A stretch of DNA of 64,000 nt from Halioxenophilus aromaticivorans. GTDB taxonomy: Bacteria; Pseudomonadota; Gammaproteobacteria; Pseudomonadales; Cellvibrionaceae. Each line of letters begins with the position of its first letter. The first letter of the stretch is position 1. The notes below the pieces were generated by a model. It did not search any database. It was not told where the DNA came from and saw only the letters and a program-made list of their open reading frames with translations. The position numbers and the translations under genes were made by a program. Below are positions 34,958 to 43,049 of the stretch, piece after piece. The DNA is taken from NCBI RefSeq assembly GCF_042850945.1, contig NZ_AP031496.1:2976001-3040000 (forward strand), in the 5' to 3' direction.

Positions 34958-35248
34958 TTACTTATCTGTAGCAGCAGGTTTGCTAGAGCTACTATTACCG
35001 GAGCTACTGCTATCCGCCACACTGCTTTTCGCGCCCGCATCTCCAGCAAGATTCTTCTGCTTACCACCTTTCTTGAAGTCAGTCTCATACCAGCCGCTAC
35101 CAGCTAATCTGAAACCAGCGGCAGATATTTTCTTCTTCAATGATGATTCGTGACACTGGGGACACTCCACCAGCGGATCATCGGCAATCTTTTGTAGGGC
35201 CTCTAGTTCATGCTGGCAGGAGCCGCAAACATATTCATAGATTGGCAA
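34958..35248 (-). CDS. FmdB-family zinc ribbon protein
   Basis: Small cytoplasmic protein of 96 residues with an N-terminal zinc ribbon: CGSC (8, 11) and CPQC (29, 32), beginning PIYEYVC as in the FmdB/CxxC_CxxC_SSSS family, then a Ser/Ala/Lys-rich disordered tail. The start is TTG at 35248: it gives exactly the family N-terminus and is preceded by GGAGGAAG at the right distance. An upstream ATG at 35278 would add ten non-family residues and ignore that site. It is the first gene before aspS; function unknown, although FmdB was first linked to formamidase regulation. Confidence 0.9.
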   Translation of the reverse strand: MPIYEYVCGSCQHELEALQKIADDPLVECPQCHESSLKKKISAAGFRLAGSGWYETDFKKGGKQKNLAGDAGAKSSVADSSSSGNSSSSKPAATDK

Positions 35249-35618
35249 AATACTTCCTCCAAACCCCGTTATAAACACTTAATCATCTAATCCTCTCGTT
35301 GGGCGCCATATTGTACAATTTTCAACCCAAGGGTTCACACATTGCACCGGCATTGCCCAATGGCGGCGTATTATAGCCTATACCGCTGGAATCAAAGCAA
35401 CCGAAAGGAGTCCTTATTTGAGCGAGATTCCAAGGAAAGCCAAGCTCAGTTTAACCAAAAGGGCTTCCGCGCATTTATGACGACCCAGCCATACCTCGAT
35501 TTAAGCGCCTGCTCCCACGAGGCTCGTGGATAAAAGCTTGAATCTTTAACCATTGGATAGTTCCGCTCCCCTAGCTAGCCTAGTAGATAAACGCGGCTCA
35601 ATGTCACGATTGGAAACA

Positions 35619-35676
35619 AAAAATAGGCTGATTTATGGGGTGAAAACGCAAATAGTCTCGTTTGAGGCCTATTTTT
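35619..35676. other. Composite hairpin with T tracts in both directions
   Basis: Outer 10-bp arms AAAAATAGGC (35619-35628) and GCCTATTTTT (35667-35676) enclose 38 bases that contain a second small stem (AAACG/CGTTT). Each strand reads out into Ts. It could be a bidirectional terminator or part of a short structured RNA. Confidence 0.35.
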
Positions 35677-35688
35677 ACGCGAAATTTA

Positions 35689-35719
35689 TTGCGGACTCGT
35701 TTTTTATACTATATATAAT
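35689..35719 (+). promoter_or_regulatory. Putative promoter of the HU-like gene
   Basis: TTGCGG and TATAAT with a 19-base spacer rich in T and A; the -10 is a perfect consensus. Transcription would begin about 110 bases before the HU-like start codon. The long spacer makes the exact -35 uncertain. Confidence 0.45.
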
Positions 35720-35837
35720 GTGCGCAAGCCACTTAGTGGCGACTTGCTACTCGACTTACACCTGCAAAAATTAACTCTGTAAAGCGTATGGCGACTCACT
35801 GAGCGCTGAAAACAAACATCATAAAGGATCTGAGACC

Positions 35838-36209
35838 ATGGCCGTCCGAAAGTCACCTGCTACAAAAGCCGCTGCAACACCACCAAAAATTAAAGCTATC
35901 ACTGAGCGCTTTACTAAAACTCAAATGCTAAACCAGATCTCTGAAAATACAGAGGTTCCTAAAAAACAAGTGCAGGCGGTATTAGACGAGCTGTCCAACG
36001 TCATCGCTGGCCACTTGAAAAAGCGCGGCGGCTGCGGCGATTTTGTACTGCCTGGTTTAATGAAAATCACCACCGTTAAAAAGCCGGCTCGCAAGGCGCG
36101 CAAAGGCATTAACCCTTTCACGGGTGAAGAGACCACCTTCAAAGCCAAGCCCGCTAGCGTACAGGTTAAAATTCGCCCACTGAAGAAACTCAAGGAAATG
36201 GCCGAGTAA
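35838..36209 (+). CDS. HU-family DNA-binding protein
   Basis: Nucleoid-type DNA-binding protein of 123 residues. A basic N-terminal extension of about 25 residues (KSPATKAAATPPKIK) precedes the HU/IHF fold: FTKTQMLNQISENTEVPKKQVQAVL as the dimerising helices, then FVLPGLMKITTVKKPARKARKGINPFTGEE, the DNA-gripping arm. The arm carries NPFTGEE rather than the NPxTGE of canonical HU, as in the longer HU-like proteins of many proteobacteria. An AAGGATCTGAG Shine-Dalgarno and a strong promoter suggest abundant expression. It is monocistronic, closed by two hairpins. Confidence 0.9.
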   Translation: MAVRKSPATKAAATPPKIKAITERFTKTQMLNQISENTEVPKKQVQAVLDELSNVIAGHLKKRGGCGDFVLPGLMKITTVKKPARKARKGINPFTGEETTFKAKPASVQVKIRPLKKLKEMAE

Positions 36210-36211
36210 TC

Positions 36212-36227
36212 ATTGCCTAATGGCAAT
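36212..36227 (+). terminator. Terminator hairpin after the HU-like gene
   Basis: ATTGCC-TAAT-GGCAAT stem followed by CGGTTTT, three bases after the stop codon. Confidence 0.65.
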
Positions 36228-36234
36228 CGGTTTT

Positions 36235-36257
36235 GTGGAGCCCTCTCTTGGCTCCAC
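36235..36257 (+). terminator. Second hairpin after the HU-like gene
   Basis: Perfect 8-bp stem GTGGAGCC/GGCTCCAC with a seven-base pyrimidine loop, immediately after the first hairpin. Only a weak TTC tail follows, so it may protect the 3' end of the mRNA rather than terminate. The following 290 bases to the next gene show nothing I can name. Confidence 0.5.
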
Positions 36258-36547
36258 TTCCCTAGCCCTACTTCCCGTCCCTGACGACGATACCTTCAAT
36301 CGGGTCAATCTACGGTATTACAATCGTCAACCAAGCCTCCGCTGCTTCCTCCCGCTAAACGCTGAACCACGGCTGTTACTTTACTGTCAGAGGTTTGAAT
36401 ACTGTGCCGCTTTAATCTTCTCGCCGCAAAGTGCGGCTCATTTTGCATTCAACCGCGTAGATGGTAAGCGAGTTGCTATGACCGCTGCGCAAGGAGTACG
36501 CTTAGAACTAGAGGCAGCCAAATGCAAAGCCCCAAATGGAGCCCAAC

Positions 36548-36796
36548 ATGAACCCAAACACTGAAACGCTTAAAGCGGAAATTATCAAGCTGAAGCAACA
36601 AATGCACGCCGCGCTTGACTCCTCAAAGCAGTCAACGCTGGATTCATTTATTAATCATTTAAGTAACGATGAACCGCCGGAGAGCAAAACGCTCACTGCG
36701 CTGAAAGCAGAGCTAGCAGAATTAGAAGTCAGCCACCCAAAATCGACCTCGGTAATCCGGGCAGTAATTGAGCAATTGGCGAAAATGGGGATTTAG
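36548..36796 (+). CDS. DUF4404-like small protein
   Basis: 82 residues from the ATG at 36548, which has GGAG six bases upstream; an ATG four codons earlier (36536) is less likely. The sequence is predicted to be two amphipathic helices (LKAEIIKLKQQMHAALDSS and LKAELAELEVSHPKSTSVIRAVIEQLAKMGI) joined by a short acidic turn, soluble and acidic. The pattern and the terminal LAKMGI fit the DUF4404 family of small proteobacterial proteins, whose role is unknown. It lies between the HU-like gene and the ion-channel gene on the same strand. Confidence 0.7.
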   Translation: MNPNTETLKAEIIKLKQQMHAALDSSKQSTLDSFINHLSNDEPPESKTLTALKAELAELEVSHPKSTSVIRAVIEQLAKMGI

Positions 36797-36883
36797 CGCA
36801 TCACTAAGAGCTGCTAACAAACTGTGATTGCGCCTTGGTAGGGTACAAAGAAGAGCACCGCCGTATGTGTTATTTATAGTTCA

Positions 36884-37354
36884 ATGCTACTTGTATTCCT
36901 GATCAATGCCTTGGTAGCAGCCCTGGCGGTTATCATCCATTACCAAGCACTGCGCCTGTTAACGGTTCAGCTGCCCAAGCTATCCATTCACCCTCAACTG
37001 ATTGTGGCCTTTGGTGTGCTAGGCAGCATGGTGGCCCACCTATTAGAAATATGGTTGTTTGCCGTTGTCTACTTCTTACTGTTAAAAGCAGGCGGTTTTG
37101 GCCACTTGGACGGTAACTTTGATGGCAGCCTGGTTGCCTGCGCCTACTTCTCTATTTCGGCCTACACGTCGTTGGGGCTTGGTGATATCGAGCCCTTTGG
37201 CTTGGTGCGATTTGTTACAGGTATGGAGGCATTAACCGGCCTACTGCTAATTACTTGGTCTGCTTCATTTATGTTTTTGGAAATGCAGCGCTATTGGAAT
37301 AAATCCCATTCCGCCGGGCGCCCAAACCATAAAGAAAAAGACAGAGACAGCTAA
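36884..37354 (+). CDS. Two-helix potassium channel-like protein
   Basis: 156-residue membrane protein of the Ion_trans_2 family. An N-terminal helix (1-20) is followed by a helix near 41-68, a pore region YFSISAYTSLGLGD (88-101) and an inner helix around 105-133. The selectivity-filter sequence TSLGLGD replaces the classical TVGYGD; both filter glycines and the aspartate are kept, so cation conduction is plausible but K+ selectivity is uncertain. There is no regulatory domain, only a charged tail (NHKEKDRDS). The start has no obvious ribosome binding site. Confidence 0.8.
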   Translation: MLLVFLINALVAALAVIIHYQALRLLTVQLPKLSIHPQLIVAFGVLGSMVAHLLEIWLFAVVYFLLLKAGGFGHLDGNFDGSLVACAYFSISAYTSLGLGDIEPFGLVRFVTGMEALTGLLLITWSASFMFLEMQRYWNKSHSAGRPNHKEKDRDS

Positions 37355-37380
37355 ACCCACACCAGACCCAAAGCCGCAGC

Positions 37381-38883
37381 CTATCGATGGTTGAACTTGC
37401 GGTTTAGGCCATCAAGCTGCTGCGCAAATTGGTGTAGCGTAGCTCCAGCACTGGACGCGTTATGCGTCTGCTCCAGTACTTTCTCACCGGATACCGCAAT
37501 CACGGCGATATTTGAACTCACCTCGGAGGCAACGCTGGCCTGCTCATGGGTGGCATTAGCGATGGATTGGTTCAAAGCATTAATTTGAGTAATTGCTTCA
37601 CTTACACGCTCCATCAACGCCAAGCTCTCCTGGGTATTTTGCACGCAGGCCTCAACCAAGCCTTTGCTGCTTTCAATCACGATAACGGCAGCTTCACTCT
37701 GGGACTGTAAACTATCGATCATACGGTCGATGTCTTCCGTGGACTCTTGTGAGCGCTGAGCCAATGTGCGGACTTCGTCAGCCACAACGGCGAATCCCCT
37801 ACCCTGCTCACCGGCCCGGGCGGCCTCAATAGCAGCGTTAAGTGCCAGCAAATTAGTTTGATCCGCAACGCTACGGATAACGTTGACCACCGACCCAATC
37901 TGACTACTTTGATCGTTTAGAGCGGTAACAGTGGTAACGGCCTCTCTGATTTTATCAGCCATCTCTCGAATACTGGCATCAGTCCGCATGGACGCGTTTC
38001 GGCAATTGGCGGCGTCCTCATTGGCATTCAAGGCGGAGTTAGCCGCGACTTTTGCATTCTCCGACATTTCCGAGCTGGATGCCGACATTTCTTCAATGGC
38101 CGAAGCAATTTTTTCGGTCTCCGCTTTTTGAATGCTTACGGAACCCTTAACGGAATCGGTTAAAGTGCTGAATTGCTCACTGGTCTGATTTAATTCACCA
38201 GTCAATGAGCTTACTTGGCCAACCAGGGATTGAATGGATTCTGTGTACGAGTCAAATCGGCGCAAAAGCTCCGTAGCACCGTTGGTACGAGCCCCTAAAT
38301 AAATGGCATCATCAGCTAATATCTCAGTGGTAACTCTCGTCATTTCATGCGCTTGGACCGCTTCTTTTTTCATTACAGCAGAAATCACCACCAAAACGGC
38401 GCACTCAACGATCAAATAGCCAGCGTGCAACAATATAATCCACCAGCCCTGGTTACCGGATTCTAGCACCCATATAGGTAGCCCCTGGGTTTGTGCAAAA
38501 TAAAAGCTGATATGGTGCACCGCCACCACTGCGGTGGCGGCTACGATAACCACCGGATCGCGATAGACAAGCAAAACCGCTAGCAGCGCAAAAATTCCGA
38601 AATGGAATTCGATCATCCCGTGGGATTGATGGATATTAAGCGCAGTGATTGCCATCACGCCTACGGCGAAGGCTAACCGGCTCATGATTGACCCGGGAGC
38701 CATCATTCGGATGGCTGAAGTAGCCGCTAGAGTCCCCACTCCTATTACAATCGCCTCTAGCCAAGTTCCATACCAGGGCGCTAAGGCCAGGGAATAAACC
38801 GTTAGGCCGACAATTATGATATGCATTAAAGCATCTGCTTTGTTGACCGACTCGCGGACATTACCTTCCTTTCCTGTTTGCAC
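37381..38883 (-). CDS. Methyl-accepting chemotaxis protein with membrane sensor
   Basis: 500-residue receptor without a periplasmic ligand domain. The first 172 residues form about six membrane helices with histidines His85, His88, His94, His123, His124 and His153 in or next to them. A short HAMP-like linker follows, then a long coiled-coil signalling domain whose tip contains NAAIEAARAGEQGRGFAVVADEVR and which would couple to CheA/CheW. The GTG start at 38883 has GGAG eight bases upstream. The histidine pattern suggests a bound metal or haem, or sensing of a membrane-associated cue; this is inference. It converges with the ion-channel gene. Confidence 0.88.
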   Translation of the reverse strand: MQTGKEGNVRESVNKADALMHIIIVGLTVYSLALAPWYGTWLEAIVIGVGTLAATSAIRMMAPGSIMSRLAFAVGVMAITALNIHQSHGMIEFHFGIFALLAVLLVYRDPVVIVAATAVVAVHHISFYFAQTQGLPIWVLESGNQGWWIILLHAGYLIVECAVLVVISAVMKKEAVQAHEMTRVTTEILADDAIYLGARTNGATELLRRFDSYTESIQSLVGQVSSLTGELNQTSEQFSTLTDSVKGSVSIQKAETEKIASAIEEMSASSSEMSENAKVAANSALNANEDAANCRNASMRTDASIREMADKIREAVTTVTALNDQSSQIGSVVNVIRSVADQTNLLALNAAIEAARAGEQGRGFAVVADEVRTLAQRSQESTEDIDRMIDSLQSQSEAAVIVIESSKGLVEACVQNTQESLALMERVSEAITQINALNQSIANATHEQASVASEVSSNIAVIAVSGEKVLEQTHNASSAGATLHQFAQQLDGLNRKFNHR

Positions 38884-38920
38884 GTGTAGTTCTCCACAAA
38901 CGAATTCGCAAAATGTTAGG

Positions 38921-39469
38921 CTATACAGATTCTAATTTCGGCGTGCCTGTCGGGTTCGCGCACAGGCAACCGACACTCTCTTGGTTAATCCAGTGAGGAT
39001 TGACTCCGGCGCGAAGCATTTCGTCTGTGCGGGTCACAAAGTCTTCACCTTCGCCGCAAACCGTGCCGCCACTGTAGGGGCCGAAGTAGGCAAGCTTTCC
39101 GTCTTGATCGAACACCATTACTGCCGGCGTTGCTGGCACAAACTGAGCTAAATTGGCAAAGCGACCTGTATCTACCCCTAGGTCGATTAGCTCATGGTGG
39201 TAATGATCAAGCCGTTGCTGCAGTTCTGCCACATGGGGCTCACTGTATCTGTTACAAATACAATCACTCCCCGACCAATGAACTATGGTGCCAGGCGCCA
39301 CCTTGGCAATCGTGCTTAGTTTAGAGCCGTCAAAAGTCGCCCATTGATCAAAAGACGCTAAATTAGCGAAAAAAAACCGGTAAAAAGCAACCACAAGTAA
39401 TATCAGCCACGCAACAAACACAGTAGCCGCCGCCGTTTGCTTTAAGTTAAATTTCCTAGCTACCACCAT
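38921..39469 (-). CDS. DUF6436-like membrane-anchored thioredoxin-fold protein
   Basis: 182 residues with one N-terminal membrane helix (about 12-33, basic side inside) and an outward globular part. The TIVHWSGSDCICNRYSEPHV segment has a CXC pair (Cys70, Cys72) where thioredoxins have CXXC. TPAVMVFDQDGKLAYFGPYSGGTVCGEG and INQESVGCLCANPTG hold four more cysteines. The pattern fits DUF6436 of gammaproteobacteria; a redox or metal-handling role in the periplasm is likely but unproven. It is a single gene, 37 bases upstream of the chemotaxis receptor on the same strand. Confidence 0.75.
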   Translation of the reverse strand: MVVARKFNLKQTAAATVFVAWLILLVVAFYRFFFANLASFDQWATFDGSKLSTIAKVAPGTIVHWSGSDCICNRYSEPHVAELQQRLDHYHHELIDLGVDTGRFANLAQFVPATPAVMVFDQDGKLAYFGPYSGGTVCGEGEDFVTRTDEMLRAGVNPHWINQESVGCLCANPTGTPKLESV

Positions 39470-39738
39470 TTACAAAAGTAGACCCCGCGATGGCACGCCT
39501 CGAACTGAAGTAATTTGTACTGCTATCGGCCAAGTGCCGAAAAACTTAATCGCGCAGGCAAAAATCTTTCAAACATTGACTTGATAGAGTTTAGCTCGCG
39601 TTTTGCAGGCTGGAAGATTAGATGTTTGTAGGGCGTTACAACAACACCTGAAGACGAGAGAACGACGTTATTTTTAGATTTAAGGGTAAGGCGCAGCGCG
39701 CAAGGCAACCGCGTCTATATTACCCCAAGCTCATGTGA
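39470..39738. repeat. Intergenic stretch that looks like a dispersed-repeat remnant
   Basis: 269 bases with no believable gene; a minus-strand frame of 61 codons (39523-39708) lacks a ribosome binding site. The sequence around 39600-39700 (for example GTAGGGCGTTACAACAACACC and AAGGCGCAGCGCGCAAGGC) has the feel of a repeated intergenic element of marine gammaproteobacteria, but this rests on impression and no second copy is seen in the window. Confidence 0.3.
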
Positions 39739-40359
39739 TTAGATTGCCATGGCAGCGGCACTGATACGACTGATTTCCGACCAATCTCCGCTCTCCACCA
39801 GTGACTTGGATACCATCCAAGAGCCACCGACACAAACAACGTTAGGCCGAGCTAACAACCCAGCGGCGTTCTCGGTGGTAACACCGCCGGTAGGACAAAA
39901 TTTAATTTCGGGGAAAGGCCCAGCAAAAGAGCTCAGAAGTGCCGGGGCGTTAATCGCCATCGCGGGGAATAATTTAAAGGTTGAGATACCGTAGTCCATA
40001 CCCTGCATCAACTCTGAAGCGGTGGCGATGCCTGGCAGCAATGGCAGCAGCGAGCCCTCAGAACGCGCTAAAAGCTTATTGGATATACCCGGCGAAACCG
40101 CAAAGTCCGCCTGAATTGCCTCAGCTTGCGCAAATAGATTTGCGTTGGTAATGGTGCCTACGCCAACCTTAACCGGTAAACCCAGATCTTGAACTGCTTT
40201 AATCGCATCCCACGCACAATCAGTTCTAAGGGTGATTTCCACCGAGCCGATGCCTCCAGCAACCATAGCTTTTGTCATCTCGATAGTGGATTGCACCGTG
40301 TACGGAGTTACTACCGGTACTATTTTAAGTTCAGCCAAAGATTTTTGAAACTCGTTCAT
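39739..40359 (-). CDS. eda: KDPG/KHG aldolase
   Basis: Splits 2-keto-3-deoxy-6-phosphogluconate to pyruvate and glyceraldehyde-3-phosphate, the last Entner-Doudoroff step, and can also cleave KHG. The protein has 206 residues (E. coli 213). The class I TIM-barrel aldolase has VEITLRT (general-base Glu41) and the Schiff-base Lys129 in STFKLFPA, plus KFCPTGGVTTENA. AAAAGGAT precedes the ATG. It is the last gene of zwf-pgl-edd-eda, separated from edd by a terminator-like hairpin. Confidence 0.96.
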   Translation of the reverse strand: MNEFQKSLAELKIVPVVTPYTVQSTIEMTKAMVAGGIGSVEITLRTDCAWDAIKAVQDLGLPVKVGVGTITNANLFAQAEAIQADFAVSPGISNKLLARSEGSLLPLLPGIATASELMQGMDYGISTFKLFPAMAINAPALLSSFAGPFPEIKFCPTGGVTTENAAGLLARPNVVCVGGSWMVSKSLVESGDWSEISRISAAAMAI

Positions 40360-40415
40360 TAAATTATCCTTTTAAACAAAAGCGAATGGTCTATTGCGTG
40401 AATCCCTGTGACAAA

Positions 40416-40445
40416 AAAGCCCGGTGTTTTACAACACCAGGCTTT
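40416..40445 (-). terminator. Strand-specific terminator between edd and eda
   Basis: On the minus strand AAAGCCTGGTGTT-GTAA-AACACCGGGCTTT forms a 13-bp stem with a U-G pair, followed by TTTTTTG. On the plus strand the same position is a C-A mismatch, so the hairpin fits the minus-strand transcript. It would lower eda relative to edd or mark a separate eda promoter. Confidence 0.75.
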
Positions 40446-40504
40446 ATTGTAGCGCAATCATTAAGGCGGGCTAATGTTTTGCGCTTGTACGTAATTGAAT
40501 AGGC

Positions 40505-42319
40505 TTACTCGAAAACGCTGGCACCATTTTCCGCCGCGGACACACATTGGCGTAATGCAGTAAACAAGTTACGCCCCAAGGTCTGCTCATAGAACGGCTG
40601 TTCGGCAATAGCGCGGGCCTCAAGCTCTTCGGCAGTCAAATCAACGTTTATTGTGCCTTTGCCTGCGTCCAAAACGACTCTATCACCGGTTTGGAGGCGA
40701 TTTATCAGCCCTCCTTTTACAGCTTCTGGGGACAGGTGTATCGCAGCAGGCACTTTGCCGGAGGCACCGGACATACGGCCATCGGTCACCAAGGCCACCT
40801 TAAAGCCTTTGTCTTGCTGTACTCCCAGTAATGGCGTCATCTTGTGCAGCTCTGGCATTCCGTTGGCAGCTGGACCCTGGAATCTCACCACTGCCACAAA
40901 GTCTTGCTCTAGCTTGCCGGTATCGAAGGCTTGCTTCAGTTCGTCTTGGGATTCAAAAACGATACAAGGAGCATCCACCAACCAGTGTTCTTCCGCCACG
41001 GCAGAAATCTTAATCACAGCTTGCCCTAGGTTACCCTTGAGAACCTTAACACCACCGTTACCGGCGAACGGCTTGTCTACGGAGGTCAACACCGTTAGGT
41101 CAGCGCTCTCGGTAACAGTGTCAGACCACTGAATTGCGCCGCTCTGGTCTAGGCTGGGGCTTTTACAGTAATCGCTCAAGCCTTCGCCCATAATGGTTTT
41201 CACGTTTTCGTGCATAAAGCCATTGCTGCGCAATTGGTGCACCAAAAAGGCCATCCCACCGGCGGCGTGAAAGTGGTTAATGTCGGCCTGGCCATTGGGG
41301 TAAACGCGAGCAAGCAATGGCACCACACTGGACAACTGATCGATGTCTTTCCAGGTAAGCTTAATGCCAGCTGCCGCTGCTATAGCGACCAAATGCAGGG
41401 TGTGATTGGTGGAGCCGCCCGTCGCCAACAAACCAACAATAGAGTTGACCAGAGACTCTACGGTAACGATTTCATACAACGGGGTGTAGGTCCCGCTGGG
41501 CTCACATAACCCTAGCAGGCGTTTGATGGCAAACTCGGTCAATTTAGGACGCAGCTCATCACCCGGGTTAACAAAAGAAGAACCAGGCACGTGCAGACCC
41601 AACAACTCCATCACCAACTGGTTGGTGTTGGCTGTTCCGTAAAAAGTACAAGTCCCCGCACTGTGGTACGAAGCAGATTCCACTGCCAACAATTGCTTGT
41701 CGTCAATTTCACCTTTAACGTGACGCTGTCTTTGAGCGGCCTTTTCTTTGTTGGTCATACCTGAGGGCATGGGCCCTGCCGGGATAAACACTGACGGTAC
41801 ATGGCCAAATGACAAAGCACCAATCAACAGCCCCGGAACGATTTTATCGCATACACCCAAAAATACATTGCCATCGAACATATTGTGAGTGAGGCCAACG
41901 GCGGTGGCCATAGCAACGATTTCGCGGCTAAACAGGCTTAATTCCATGCCTGCTTGGCCTTGGGTTACCCCATCACACATGGCAGGCACACCACCGGCAA
42001 CCTGTGCCGTTGCGCCCTGAGCGTTAGCCACTTGTTTAATAAAATCCGGGTAATCTTTGTACGGCTGATGCGCTGACAACATATCGTTGTAGGCTGTAAC
42101 AATACCTAAATTAGCTGCGTTTTCACTGGTGATTGTGGCTTTATCCGCATCACTACAGGCTGCAAAAGCATGGGCAATGTTGCCGCAAGATAACTTACGG
42201 CGAGGCGGATCATTTTTTTTAGTGGATTGCATACGAGCAATGTATTCGGCCCGTGTTTTCTCGCTGTTTTTCTTTATGGATGCGGTGACAGCGGCCACCG
42301 TGGAATTTAATTCAACCAA
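40505..42319 (-). CDS. edd: 6-phosphogluconate dehydratase
   Basis: [4Fe-4S] dehydratase of the IlvD/Edd family that converts 6-phosphogluconate to KDPG. The protein has 604 residues (E. coli 603). Family motifs include GIVTAYNDMLSAHQPY, GGVPAMCDGVTQG and VFLGVCDKIVPGLL (cluster cysteines in CDG and CDK), with STNHTLHLVAIAAAAG and TDGRMSGASGKVPAAIHLSPEA near the C-terminus. It sits between pgl and eda. A 37-base gap separates it from pgl. Confidence 0.97.
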   Translation of the reverse strand: MVELNSTVAAVTASIKKNSEKTRAEYIARMQSTKKNDPPRRKLSCGNIAHAFAACSDADKATITSENAANLGIVTAYNDMLSAHQPYKDYPDFIKQVANAQGATAQVAGGVPAMCDGVTQGQAGMELSLFSREIVAMATAVGLTHNMFDGNVFLGVCDKIVPGLLIGALSFGHVPSVFIPAGPMPSGMTNKEKAAQRQRHVKGEIDDKQLLAVESASYHSAGTCTFYGTANTNQLVMELLGLHVPGSSFVNPGDELRPKLTEFAIKRLLGLCEPSGTYTPLYEIVTVESLVNSIVGLLATGGSTNHTLHLVAIAAAAGIKLTWKDIDQLSSVVPLLARVYPNGQADINHFHAAGGMAFLVHQLRSNGFMHENVKTIMGEGLSDYCKSPSLDQSGAIQWSDTVTESADLTVLTSVDKPFAGNGGVKVLKGNLGQAVIKISAVAEEHWLVDAPCIVFESQDELKQAFDTGKLEQDFVAVVRFQGPAANGMPELHKMTPLLGVQQDKGFKVALVTDGRMSGASGKVPAAIHLSPEAVKGGLINRLQTGDRVVLDAGKGTINVDLTAEELEARAIAEQPFYEQTLGRNLFTALRQCVSAAENGASVFE

Positions 42320-42356
42320 CGGTCTCTCCTATCGGCTAGTCTTACTGATGTCGCGG

Positions 42357-43049
42357 TTATTCGCTAAAAAATACGTCTAAGTTAATTTCTTCTTGGTGAA
42401 TAAAGTAACTTATTGGTAATTCAGCGTTTTGCTCTTTGCTGGCTTGCTCAAAAACCTTTTGCTTTTCTGAGCCAGTTATATGGAGTATTAAATTGCGAGT
42501 ATTGAGTAACCGCTTGCGTGTTTGCGTTAAACGCAGCGGCGTTACGGTTACCGGATCAGTAAGTAAAATATTGCTAGCAGTTTTTAAATTTAGCGCTTGG
42601 TCGCGCTCTTGTGCTTGGGGAAATATAGAGGCAGTGTGGCCATCGCCACCCATTCCTAAAATAACCACGTCATAGGTTCCGGCTAACACTTTGTGGTTGA
42701 TGAAACGCTGCTGGCAGTTCATTTGAGTCTCTCCCTGAATGTACAACGGCACGAAATTTACTTCGGCCGCTAGATTTCTCATCAAGGTTTCTCTAACCAT
42801 TTTTGCGTTGCTGCTTGGGTGCGACTCGAGTACGCAGCGCTCATCTACCAGTGTTACGTACACGCTGCCCCAGTCGAGTGGTTGCTCAGACAAGTTAGAC
42901 AAAAACGACTTCGGCGTAGACCCGCCTGAGACTACCAGGCTCGCGCAGCCGCGCTCATCAAGTGCTTTTTGCAGTTGTGCTACAACGTGTGCTGTTAAGG
43001 CTAGGTCCAACTCATTTGAGCTGGCGAATTCTTTAAGCGTATGACTCAT
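42357..43049 (-). CDS. pgl: 6-phosphogluconolactonase
   Basis: Hydrolyses 6-phosphogluconolactone to 6-phosphogluconate, between Zwf and Edd. The DevB-type protein has 230 residues from the ATG at 43049. Motifs are SLVVSGGSTPKSFL, VTLVDERCVLESHPSSNAKMVRETL and VILGMGGDGHTASIFP. The preferred start overlaps the zwf stop as ATGA, a typical coupled junction; a start six codons earlier (43067) is possible but would lie wholly inside zwf. Confidence 0.95.
   Translation of the reverse strand: MSHTLKEFASSNELDLALTAHVVAQLQKALDERGCASLVVSGGSTPKSFLSNLSEQPLDWGSVYVTLVDERCVLESHPSSNAKMVRETLMRNLAAEVNFVPLYIQGETQMNCQQRFINHKVLAGTYDVVILGMGGDGHTASIFPQAQERDQALNLKTASNILLTDPVTVTPLRLTQTRKRLLNTRNLILHITGSEKQKVFEQASKEQNAELPISYFIHQEEINLDVFFSE

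Larger units (their letters stand above)
35249..35837. other. Long intergenic region between FmdB-type gene and HU gene
   Basis: 589 bases. Two plus-strand reading frames of 63 and 73 codons lack ribosome binding sites and coding character. The region holds a composite hairpin (35619-35676) and a promoter for the HU-like gene (35689-35719), plus a GCCACTTAGTGGC dyad (35728-35740) in the leader. Confidence 0.4.

Noticed and set aside
35342..35774. Two small plus-strand frames in the spacer before the HU-like gene
   Set aside because: No ribosome binding site, and the second runs through the hairpin and the promoter.
36220..36564. 114-codon plus-strand frame after the HU-like gene
   Set aside because: It starts inside a terminator hairpin, overlaps the next gene in another frame and has no protein-like character.
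39523..39708. 61-codon minus-strand frame upstream of eda's neighbour
   Set aside because: No ribosome binding site and the surrounding sequence looks like intergenic repeat rather than a gene.
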